Below are positions 1 to 11,800 of a DNA stretch of 64,000 nt, piece after piece. Made by a program: the position numbers and the translations under genes. Every line of letters starts with the position of its first letter. The stretch's first letter is position 1. The DNA is from Paracentrotus lividus (lineage: Eukaryota; Echinodermata; Echinoidea; Camarodonta; Echinidae): the NCBI GenBank assembly GCA_940671915.1, contig CALNVZ010003435.1, positions 2,334,801-2,398,800 of the forward strand. Reading direction: 5' to 3'. The notes under the pieces were generated by a model. It searched no databases. It had not been told where the DNA came from and saw only the letters and a program-made list of their open reading frames with translations.

Positions 1-311
1 CAGGCTTGTACTGTATAGGCCTATAGTGCTTTTTACCACGAAGGAATTGGTCATTGGAGGTAAACATTTTAATTAGCCAGCCAACACCATGGGAAGTTAT
101 AATACCCATTAAAAAGGATAATGGTACAATTAGACTGGTGTTAGGTGTGCCCAGTATTTTTCTGGGTATTTCAGATAATAGGCTACATTCCAGTGTATAT
201 GACATGTAGGGGATTTGTAATCCCTTTAATCATATTACGAAGAACTTCAAGCACACTTAATTTTAAGGGGTTACTTATTAAAGGGCCTCATTTAAAATTC
301 TCTGAATTTAG
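1..311. other. intergenic, nothing recognised
   Basis: No gene or repeat boundary is recognised. A 95-codon open stretch from 145 to 432 runs into the neighbouring transposon-like element, has no recognisable domain, and is probably chance. Confidence 0.5.
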
Positions 312-1090
312 GGGCCATTCCACGGTAACTCGCGTTACAAATAACCGGTACCTTTCAAGTTTAAATCCCTCTATCGTTCAAAATGGTAACACCTACAAGT
401 TACTTTTTGCACCACATGTAAAGGAGACATAGGCTTACCAAATATATTGAAAAAGAAAAATATTGGTCAAGCTTATTCGGATTCACGGGTTGTTGAACTT
501 CGGTAACTCGCGTTACGCAAAAAGGACATGGTAAAAATCACGATGAATGTTAAGGCAAATTCTCCTCAAACTACACCGTGTTGACATAACTTTTCCTATC
601 TTAAACTGAAAGTAGTATATTTTGAACCTATCAACTGCATCAAAGTAAAGAAAAAATGAACAGATAAAATACAGGGAGCGTTTATGTCGGTAACTCGCGT
701 TACGGTAACTCGCGTTACAGTTTGTCCGTCAAGATATAATTCAAATTTTCATACCTTTTCTGTAACTTCAGATTGAATTTTATTGTTAATTTTGGTGTGA
801 TTGAATATTCTAAAGCTTATCCAGTTGGAAAAAATGCAAAAGAAATGATAGTTCTCTGTAAAAGTTCCTAAAAAAAATTTAAAAACTGCATGTAGTCCCA
901 TGTGCTTAAATCTATGTATAGTTTGGATTCTCCTATAAGGACATACAATTTGAATGTAAAATCTAACCTAATCTGTGTCCCCTTATGTAATAATAATTTC
1001 AGAAAAGTTTAAAGCCCAAAATACAACCTGAATTTGAAATAAAGCAAAAAGAAGAAAACAGCACATGTCCTCCCGACCGTGGAATGGCCC
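312..1090. mobile_element. Non-autonomous DNA transposon (MITE), 15-bp TIR, TTAG duplication
   Basis: The ends carry an exact 15-bp inverted repeat, GGGCCATTCCACGGT, at 312-326 and as its complement at 1076-1090. TTAG flanks both sides (308-311 and 1091-1094), which fits a 4-bp target-site duplication. The interior has no long ORF, so the element depends on a transposase encoded elsewhere. The 16-mer CGGTAACTCGCGTTAC, whose core GTAAC-TCGC-GTTAC is an interrupted palindrome, occurs four times (323, 501, 688, 703), the last two overlapping by one base. Repeated subterminal motifs are typical transposase-binding sites, but that role is inference. The superfamily is not assigned. Confidence 0.75.
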
Positions 1091-1094
1091 TTAG

Positions 1095-3138
1095 GGATTT
1101 TAAGTTAAAGAATTAGGAGCTAATAGTTGTCCCTGTTTAGTGTTGAGCCCCATATACCAAGAAAATCCCAATTTATCAACCTGCTTTAATAGTAAATAGT
1201 ACTATTTTAAATGAAAATGTTAACCATGTCCATTTGTTGCTTTTCTCCTCCCCCCTCCCCCATAATATTTCTGAAAACTTCTTCATATTGAAATGAAAAG
1301 GCTTGATGTGAAGTGCACGAGTGGATGATACAATTTACACTGCAAATTAGTATAGTTTTTGTTTGTGATTAAAAATCCATGACCCTTCCCCTCCCACACC
1401 CCCTTATATCTGGCCTTTTCTTGTAACATATAGTTTTGAAATAAAAATGGCCTGATGTGGGAGAGCACGAGTGGATGATTCAATCTTCAGTACTGTCTAT
1501 ACAGGATGGAATCATTACCGTCCAGGCCAGGATGGGCCAGGATACGATAGGCCAGCAGGCATACAAACCTTCTTCTTCACCATGATATCATACTCATTCT
1601 CAACAGTTACATGACCCATCAATTGTCACGTCAGACATGTGCTAGCCTTCTCGGTACAGGTACGGGGAGGCCTAGTCGTAGTAATTTTCCACAAATTGCT
1701 AGCACCTGCACACACCTTGTATAACTTGAAAGTGATTTGAACCATTTCCTCAACACAACAACATGTCAAACCCAGTCTAAATTGCTTTTTCATTGTTGTA
1801 CATGTACGTTTTTTCATTTATAATTATATTAATTACAGTGTATCTTAATACTCCTAGGTAATTAGCAGCCTATGCCCTAATTGATTTCAATTGATAAATA
1901 ATAAAAAAAAAAAAAAAAAAAATGACAGCAAATGTTAAGTACAATGCCGAACAGGGCAAAATATTTTAAGGAGATGGATGCCTATGTATTGATTATATTA
2001 TGTTCCTTTCTTATGATGACATATTGAACAGGTTCATTCCAAATTATTTTGGGTGCAACTACGAAAGTTTAGCTTCAATGTCAATAGCAAGATTTGAAAA
2101 ATCAATTCTTTTATGCACATGTCCATTATATACAATGTACATGTTCGACTTGATGAAATGTCTAGATAGGCCTAAATTCTCTCCGGATATTATCAATCAT
2201 GATAAGCAAATATAAAGTTTAATCTCTGTGTAGTTTTTCTTAACGTTTGTGGATGAAAATTATCCATAATTTGGTAGAAAAAGATGTGAAATTGAAGGGA
2301 TATGACATGCATGCATAATATAGCCATGTAGGCTCCAGTGATATTTCTGTTGCAAGACACATTTCATAACTATCTAAAAAGAATTCACATTGTGGTACAT
2401 TATATTACTGAAAATCATGGTGTTATAATTCATATTTTTATTTTATGTAGAATACAAACATATTACACAACTTGAACAAAATTTATAGAAATTTGTTTCA
2501 CAAAACTTCATATGTTGATCCCTTAGCTGAACCTGGTGTGATGTGTACAGTTTAAAATTTGAAGGTGATCCCTGACATATTATATGACTGCATGTGGTAA
2601 TGGCAGTTGCCCATGGGCACTCCATGCGAAGTTAGCTCCATATGGCAACGCTTTTAAAGCTACCAATCATCATTTTATGACCTTCAACAGCAGCTATCGC
2701 AGAGTTCTATGCCTGAGTTTCATGCCTGTGAAAGGAAAATTGAAGTTGCCATATAAAAAATAACTTTTATTACCGGGTATTCCTTTTTTATGAAATACTT
2801 TATTCACTGTTATTTTCGCAAGATTATTTTTTTGCACTGCGCGGTCTCACAAAGAATGTTCACAGGTTCTTGAATTCAAGCTGAATTTTAGTAAGCACGC
2901 AATTGAATGTACCCAATACATGTTTAAAAAAGCATGCTCATATATTTGAATGTTTTTAAATTCGCACCTGCCGATCTTCGTGCGAAAATTTAGAATATGA
3001 GGCATGGATGAAATGGTGAATTATAACACAGTCAAGACAAACATACACTACATGTAGTAAACAAAACAAATTTATGAATTGACCTTTATTATTCACACAG
3101 TTTACAATTATTGCACCATATCACAGGCAAGCTAGCTC
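1095..3138. other. intergenic, no gene recognised
   Basis: AT-rich non-coding DNA with a short A-run near 1900-1921. The open stretches here are short, lack domains and look like chance. Confidence 0.5.
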
Positions 3139-3596
3139 TTAAAGGTAGTGTCAGCCTTTTGCAGGCAAAAATATTAAATTTCTAGTTTTTGAGATGATAT
3201 AGTAGTATACCAATGATTATATCATCCCACAACATGATTAAGCTCAAATGTGTATGTTTGTCATTATATTGCGATTATCAAAATTCATTCCTATTTTTTC
3301 GAACCTCGAAAAATATACCGTACGGTGCGAACCGCTGACCGTTAGCGCAGAGAATAATGCACGCTGATGCGCCGTGTGTATATTGCTGTGTGCGATCCGT
3401 GCCGCACGCGCTGCAATATCAACGATGTTGATGGAGAGCTGGTCAAGATTGGTAGTCAGATTTGTGTTTCGTATTACTGATCTAGGCAACCTATGACAGT
3501 AAGATTGAATAGACAGTATAGGTCGATCATATTCTACAGTTATGCCAAGTTGCATTAGTTTTCGCAATTTGTGAAAAAGGCTGATACTACCTTTAA
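3139..3596. mobile_element. TTAA-flanked MITE, about 460 bp
   Basis: The left end reads TTAAAGGTAGTGTCAGCC and the right end is its near-complement, GGCTGATACTACCTTTAA, with one mismatch. TTAA at both outer edges suits a TTAA-targeting superfamily (piggyBac or Kolobok type). The interior is GC-richer than the flanks and holds no convincing protein. A 138-codon minus-strand ORF (3660-3244) spans it and runs out of the element; I treat it as chance. Confidence 0.65.
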
Positions 3597-3669
3597 GCAT
3601 AATACTCAGGGTACAATTTGAAAAATTATATATTACCATGAAAACGCTCAACAGTAACATGTTTTAGTA

Positions 3670-4011
3670 GTTGCCCTGCAGGGCAACCAAATATTTGATA
3701 TTCCTCCGAAATGGTTGCCCGAATGAATAATCTGGTTGCCCTGCCAAATAAATGAAAACATCAAAGATAAAATGTATGTCAAAAACTTTTCATAAAATGT
3801 GATTTACAATGAGTTCATATTGTAACCTACATCTACACAAGTTTAACGGGGCTAAAAATAAGAAAAGCCCAATAATGTACATAAGTATGTCATGTAGGCC
3901 TTAACATTAGTCTCACGAAAAAAGAAATGTGGTTGCCCTGTTCGGGCAACTACTTTTATTATTTCTTCCAAATTTGGTTGCCCAAGGGTCAAATCTGGTT
4001 GCCCGGGCAAC
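3670..4011. repeat. Cluster of GTTGCCC/GGGCAAC palindromes
   Basis: Three palindromes built on GTTGCCC lie close together: a perfect 18-mer at 3670-3687, an interrupted one at 3932-3950, and a perfect 14-mer at 3998-4011. Additional half sites sit at about 3709 and 3732. The outer AGTAGTTGCCC (3667) and GGGCAACTAC (about 3944) are inverted, so a small inverted-repeat element is possible. Confidence 0.45.
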
Positions 4012-7000
4012 GGGGCACATGCTAATGTTGAGCATTAACTATAAGCATGTAGGCACATGTGATGTCACTGCATTCTGACTACAGTAAACATTTACAATTT
4101 TATGTAATTTACACTACAGCAGCACATTACTACAATCGTGCAGGAAAAAGTATACGAAATTGTTTCATGCATCAATCAATTGAAACCACACCCATGAATG
4201 ATTTAATGCCAGTAATGATATGAAAAATCTCATAATTGATAGATAAATAAATAGGGCCTAACTAAATTTTAGTTGTACATGTATATGTGCAGGTGCATAT
4301 AAACATGCTTAATAATCACTGTAATGTGGTTTATAATTTTCCTCTATTCTTGAATGTCGATAGTCTCAGAGGGCTAACTTTTTTAGTGAAACAAAAGTAT
4401 TTTTGCAACAGGGCCCTGTTCTGAATGTGCTAGGCCAGGAAATATTGGAAATTATTTTGTCTGGATTAAAATTTGAAGAGCTACCTATTCTTGAAATGTT
4501 ACGATACAACTTTTAAAATTATTGTCTCTACTTTATAGTAACTGTTTTTTACTTCTTCTTGATAATTTGGTCTTTGCTTTGAAAAGTGTTTTGAACGTGA
4601 CACTGTAGCATGAAAAACTGCCAACCTACATGTAGAAAAATATAGGCCTACTGATCGAAATAACACTGAAGCCCAACCTCATTTTTAGAAAATCTGTACG
4701 AGAAACTAACAATCATTTTAAACTGGCCTCATAACATGCTCATGTGTGTGAGTAGTGTGTCCATTTGACATGGAAGGCTTACGTTTTGTTACACATCATA
4801 TTCCAATATTTCCAAATAATTTGGAAAATATTATTTTGAGGACAATTCAAATCTCCCTTCTTTTTTTTTTTTTTAGTTGAAATATTTCTAGAATGTGGTA
4901 AATGTATGTGGTGTTACATGTATCTCTAAAATTGTGATCTGTATGCAATTAGTTTAGGATAATTGTGCCGATTTTTACCCCATCCATATGTTTAAGGCCT
5001 ACGTGATAAAAAATTTATTGCATGCAGAATTATTATATAATGTTCAATATTTGATAAGCAGTGACACAAAGACATAAAATCTGTCTGATGTGGATATTTT
5101 GCATCTCTTCAAAATCTGTCTTTTATCCTGATGGTATATTATTTCTGATGGCTGAATACATGGGGCCAAAGACACTCCCTTATTTCAGGGAGAACGTATG
5201 ATGCATACATGTACATTTGGCCTGATATGTCACAAATCCCCCCCCCCCCAATTTATATTTCTTTGTTTTGTTACGTGTATGAATTGGTCATTCAAGACGT
5301 ATAGGCTAAAACTTCTGCACAGGTGAAGATTTATACAGTAAAATGGAGAAATAGATCTTATTCAACAGTTTTATGTACAATGGTAGAATTACAATAATAA
5401 TAATAATACTAGGCCTAATATTTATAATGCACTTTTCCTGTAGCACCCCAATTATCCTGCAGCACCACATGATAAGGACAATTGTTATAAATTTTTGAAA
5501 TGTAAGTGATTTGTTTTGTGAAAGAATTGGGCATACGATATCTTCAATCAATGTACATTTGAATATATGTAGGCCTACATGTAGCCTTATAATATTTCCA
5601 CAATGAATGTAAGTGCTTGTTTTCTAGTTGAAACTCATAAGCCGAGGATTCTATTGTCAATTATTCTTTAATCCTTTGGCCGGATAAAGGAGTCTGTGAT
5701 TATCTTGATTCCCTTTAAATCCCCTACTTGGCTGAACATATAGGTATGGAAACTAAAGAGAGAAAGAGAGAGGATGAGAGCGAAGGAAGATAGATGGCTT
5801 GGCCCTGTCTGACACGATAACCTGTACATGCAGCGCTTTTCCAGATATCCGCATTCCATGTTGAGCACACATGGCCTCTTGCCAGTAGGGGGGCACACAG
5901 GGAGGATTTATTATATTCAAGGAGGCCCTGTATGAAAGAGGCTACACCGTGCCCGAAAGCCAAATAAGCAAATTCACCACACTACATGCATAATATTCCA
6001 CTGGTGTGTGCAGTCAATACGGCATAGACTTGTATTCTGGTGTTTTTGTAATGGCTGTTGTAGCTGTGGTGTTGTAATGTAAACAGAAATGATGAAATCG
6101 TTTCTTGGAAGATGCATTTGATGTTTTTGTCAGATAACAATGATGAATTCATTCTAAAAAATTACCTGTTAATGCTCTTCAATTAAGTCCAATGCATTTT
6201 GCAAATGAATATTGAAAAAAAAAATGACATGTGAAAGATTATTGTTGACATGGCAGATATGAAAATATCTTGAGGATAGACTCCCAAGTACTCTAAAAAA
6301 AAAATGATGTATCATGTACAGCTTTACATTACAAAGATAAGTGCAGGTTGTATTGACTGAATTTACTAGTGGTTTTTATCAGGAGAGGAAACATTTTAAA
6401 TATGGCCAACACTTCCGCCGATAATTCCATTTGCTTCTTGTTGGCCTACAGGCTATACAGTAATTTAATGTACAATTTCTATGTGCATCTGGTGTACTCC
6501 CTAGTGATATGAATAACGTTATGAAGAAATACAGAATCCCCCACGAAAGAAATCCTGTTTTAAATTTCATCTGACTAGGCATAGCGATATTTATAAGTTA
6601 TAGTCGTCTGTTGCGATGTTCTGGACAATAATTCATCTCATCCGGGTAGGACAGGTCTCTGCAACTGTATTCAGTTTGTGCTGACTGTAAATATATAAAT
6701 TTACATGTTGAACATTTAGGCCTAGACATGTAGGCCTACATGTATACTATCATGAATTCAATCATATTCAGTTGCACAATATCTTTTTACATTTCTTGGT
6801 TTATACTACCTTTCGTCAATTTAGAATGCTAAAGATTTATGCTGGTATGGTAATAACTTTGAAATCAATGCCCCTTTTAACCCTTTTTATCTCACAGCAT
6901 TTGTTCTAGTATACAAACTCAAGAGGTTGACAGATTGTCTATTTAACATACATGTTATGAATCAAAATTGAAAATATGAAAATTAAATAAGTAAATAGAT

Positions 7001-8100
7001 TGAAATCATAAATTCAGAATTGTTATTTTGGTCCTCTTCTCCATGTGTATTTACAAACACCACACCACATGTTTGATACATGTAGGCCTGCTTTTTCATC
7101 AAATAAAAAAATATGTCACTGATATGATACATGTAATGACTATAGCCTTCATCACTCCCAGATTTGAGTTTAAAGCAAAGCTTGATTTCTTACAGCCAAA
7201 ATAATTTGGGATTAATCTGTGTGATTATGTCTTCATATTGTTCCAGTAACATATACATATGCCCACACAAGATTATATTCACGTTTCGATAATGAGTTTA
7301 GAAGAAATGTTGAGAAAATATTGAAACAGTCCGTCAAATTCAGACTTGGAGTAGACCGCGATCTCGCCACAAGTCAAGGCACAACTCACACACACAGATC
7401 CGGTGCGAATCGCGTGCACATGATATACTCATAGACTTTCCACTTGGCCGTGTTAATCACGCATGTGCTTTGACAGGACGTCCAGCTTCAGAATTTATGG
7501 TTATTTTGCTCTTTTGTCAGCAAATACGCTATTTTCTGTAAATTCCTTTGGTGTGTAGTATTTATTTCCTATGCTTGAGATTATGTTATAAACAAGAATG
7601 TTTTGATTTTTTTCATCATGCCTACTACTCTATCTTTAAACCTGGTGTATAGTTTTGGTAACAAAAAAGGAATTGGCATAAAACCGATCAAATGTGGTTA
7701 CATGTTGTCCACATTGCACTAAAAGATATGTGTGAGAGATCTTGTGACATTCCTTTCATTATTTCCGATGAATTTCATTGAAAATTTGTGAATGTAGCGT
7801 AATTTAACTGCCGTTTAGACCTCTGCTGAGACGTTCTCACGCCGGAGGTTACGGCGTGAATTAGTGCGAAGATCTGTGTGTAACACAGAGAGAATCCCCA
7901 TTGGTTTTCCACGTGAGCGCTAACCTGAGACGGGTCCCCGTCTTATCTTTTTTATACTTATATTATGAAATAAAGACACTGAAACGAGATTTAAAGTACT
8001 ATATTTTGCTTTATTATTGTTATTGTTTTCAATCTTTCATAATTTATCTAAATGTGAATCCAGATTAATTTTTTCTTTCTCCCGAAACTATACACCACCT
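4012..8100. other. intergenic, no gene recognised
   Basis: AT-rich DNA with simple A, T and C runs and frequent TAGGCCTA words. The 76-81 codon ORFs on the minus strand (5306-5963) overlap each other in different frames and have no domain; I see no gene here. Confidence 0.5.
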
Positions 8101-8875
8101 TTAACCCTAACTTACCTGGGCTATTTTGTGAGCTTAAAGTCCTGGGGGGGGGGGGCCTTTTAGGCCCCCCCTAAGATCTCGGCCGCGGATCGCGCGATCG
8201 CGACGAAAATTCGCATGAAGGTAGAGAATCAAGTAATCTACGCGGTTGCATAGGTAAATTGCACTAAATTCATAAATTTTATTTTATATGAATTAATTAT
8301 GCTAATTTATTCATGAAATCATACTTTTTGCTCTAATTCACTAAATAAAGCTCCTAGAAAGCTAATTTCTTGTGAAAATATTCTTTATAGCATTCCTAAG
8401 AATTGTAAAAGAAAAAAATTCCGGTACCAAAATCGATTTCTTATGTATTTTATTGTTTTTTAAATTTCTTATGTATTTCTTTGTTTTTTTACCTTTTTAT
8501 TTTTATTGTTTTTTCGACACAATTCATCCGTGACATTATTTCGGCCATAAATAGCATAAAATTAAATGACTCTTGTCAATAATATTAAAAATAAGCACTC
8601 ATTTATGAATTCTAGCTGAAAACACATTTTGCATTGACTTTGTACATGAAATCACGTTTTGGAGCTATTTTCGGTCTGACGGAAATTTTTGGAAATCGTG
8701 GAACGTCGTAACGGTACATCCGATTTACGCGAAAATGGTTTTAAAAGATGCGCAAGACTTCAAAGTAAAAAGTCAGTGAGCGGCACGATCAAAAAATTTC
8801 GTACTGCGGATTTATCGCGAAAAATGTCGAGGGGGGGCCTTAAAGGCCCCCCCCCCCCAGGTAAGTTAGGGTTAA
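8101..8875. mobile_element. piggyBac-like MITE, copy 1 (TTAA + CCC termini)
   Basis: The element starts TTAACCCTAACTTACCTGG at 8101 and ends with the exact complement at 8875. Read as a TTAA duplication plus a 15-bp TIR CCCTAACTTACCTGG, this matches the piggyBac pattern (TTAA target, CCC at the tips). Just inside both ends is a G/C-homopolymer hairpin region, GGCCTTTTAGGCC at about 8153 and GGCCTTAAAGGCC at about 8837. The 78-100 codon ORFs near 8690-9062 are not recognisable proteins. A diverged inverted copy lies at about 61580-62190. Confidence 0.7.
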
Positions 8876-11800
8876 GATGTTCAATATTATCTAGACCCTT
8901 TTCAATTTTGAACAAATTGAAATGATAGATATCTATAGGCCTATAGATATGGTTTACTTGTGTTATCTCATAATTATTATCACATAGGCCTAAACTTTTT
9001 TTCTTTTTATCATGTATAATTTTTGTATTTTCATGTATTTGTCTCTGGTTAATTCGAACCATTTTGGAAACAGCATATGTGTAGGATTATATTAAAAGTG
9101 TCGTGCTGAAATGTAGTCCATTGAAAAAAAAATCAAAAATTCAAAGCATATGAATTTTACTTTGACCATTTGTCTGGTTTGACAGTATGTAGGTCAGCAT
9201 ATACTTGCTTTTGGGGGGTAACATTTTAGGTTGGATATTTGATATCCTTTTAGACGTCATATCTATCATTCTATGTAAATATCATCTGTATTCAATGGAA
9301 CAATTCATTTGAACTGCATTTTCCCAACAGTATGCTCTATTATCTCATTTATAGCTTTTGATGACAATTGATCTCATCAGCAAAGTCCGAAGTCCCGTAG
9401 GTCTTTTATCTCCTGGACAAAAGATTGTGGTTTTGTCAACAACAAAAGGGTTTTCTGTCTCCTCTATCTTTTATCCCCCTCTTCTCCTCTTTCTCTCATT
9501 CTCCCTCGTTCTGTCTATCATACACACAAACACACCCATCAACAACACACACACTCGCTATATCCTACTGTGTGTCATTATAATAATAGAACAGCTCTCC
9601 TGGAGTTGCTTTTTCCTCCCTTTCTCTTGAAATTTCTTTCTTTTATTCTTTCCATCTCATCTTCTCGGGTCAAAGCAGCGCATTGACTGTGTGTACTGGT
9701 GCAAGACACACTGGCACAGGGGGGTATCCTCGTTGCATGTACACACACACACTGCAGCATAGAATAGGTCACATGTTTTGCGGATTATTATTAGCCAGGC
9801 AAGGAAAAAAAAAAGAAGAGAGGACCCTGAAGCAGTGCAATACAAGCATGCATGCACACTGGCATGACTCAATACCAGTACATGTAACTTGCTAGTGTGT
9901 GTGTTCTGTGAGTGTGTGCGAGGCTCTCACACAGTGCATTGCATTGGTAGCAACAGTCTGGCTCTTCCCTTGCATTTCATTTCAAATGTGGTGGTGTGAT
10001 GCACAGAGGGTACAGGGAGGTAATATTTCATTCAAAGCTTCAAAACCAGCATGTCTATTTAAAAGGTAAGATGATTAAATATATTAATGTGGAAGTTCAC
10101 ACGTTCATGTTTTAAGCTCGAGATTTATTCAGCTTCGTACTTGCATTTTCTTTAAAATTTTCATCAATATGATTTTATATATTTTTCAATGTCAGATGTG
10201 ATTGGAACATGTGGGTGGTTACTTGAAATGTTATCTTAAAATTTTATTTGTTTTGTTTTTACTATCACTTTGGTTTTATATACTGCAGATATGTAGAATG
10301 TAAGCCCTATATTTTTGTTGGACCTTATTTTGCAGATATTTTTAAAAACTGTAGGCTATGTAATTATTTGGCTTCTCATCATTTACAATTTTACGCATAT
10401 TTTGATTTTCATCTTATTTGCTTTTATCCAGCAAATGAGCAATTTATTTAAATTTGTATATGATTCGTAAATTTACTTTTCATATTGAGATATTGATTTT
10501 GTTACACATGTAGGCCTATATCCTACCAAAATATTTTTAGAATATAAAAATTATTTCTCAACTTTTAATTTGTACATGAGATCATATTATTCTTATTTAA
10601 TGGTTTATAAGATTAATATTATTCCAATCGAATCTGTTTAGCTGTTGATTGAAAAGCAGAATTTTTTTTAGGTCAGAATTGTGCATGAGATTTGAGATAA
10701 TTTGTGGCTGCGGAATTGAGGACTGTTCAAAATTACTCTTTTTTTTTGTGAGGGTGGTCACTGAGGGAGCATATATTATGGTGCATTTGACTTTTATAAG
10801 TTGTAAATTGTCAATCTATATTATGTAAATGAAGCTCCACATGTGGAGATGGTGACGGCTGTTGTGAACACTGAAAGAGTAATGGGAGTGATTTTTTATT
10901 TTGAATGCGAGCTTTAAAACAATATCAGGACTTGTTTTCATACTTTTAATTGCTTCAAGGTTAGAATGATTACTACTTACTATGAAGAATTAAATAGACC
11001 TACATGATCTTTTTGTTGTTCAAACAGGCCACAATATTGTGTATTGCCAGACTTGACTATTATGTGTGATTAAAATTTCATAGAAATAATGTAGCTTTAA
11101 TGTCGCTCGTACATTAAACAATGAATCCTCACAATGTACAACTGTCATTGTAAAATATAAATTTTCTAAGAGTCTGGCTTTCCTTCTGCCATAGAGGAGA
11201 GTATCAAAGCTGAGCAAATTAGCAGAAATATAATCTTCAGGCTTGAACAGAGGCATACATTGCAAAATTGCTACATTTTGTACAGTTACAAAAAAGAAAA
11301 ATAAATTCAGTTGTTGAACCTACACATGTATTGCCTCCTCAATTCAATAGATGTAGGAACCTCCCGCCCCCCCCCCCTCAAAAAAAAAAAAAAGAAAAAA
11401 AAGAAAGATAATAAACCAACTTTATAGAGAAGATGAATAAACGTAATAGCCTTTATAGCAGACAATATAAAACATGAGCTGGAAGCCTGACTGCTGACTT
11501 CAGTAGACAGGAATTTCCCAGAATATTGGGAAAATAAGTGATTTCAATCCAAACCTCAAACAGAAATTGAAAAAATTTTAGTAAATTTCTTGAAATAGTA
11601 GGCCTATTATTTTAAAGATGTTAAAAAAGAAAGCATAGTATGAGAGATGTGATGATAGGTTGTCGTATGAATAAGCCGATTCTGATGATTAAATTAGGAA
11701 GTCTTGTTCCAAAATACTCTAAGCTCGCTTGCATTATGTTGCCTGATACAAGGAGTGATTCATCATACAGCTACAGGAAAGAACCATTTTACACAACTTC

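Noticed and set aside
3244-3660. 138-codon minus-strand ORF
   Set aside because: It covers a MITE, crosses its boundary, and shows no domain.
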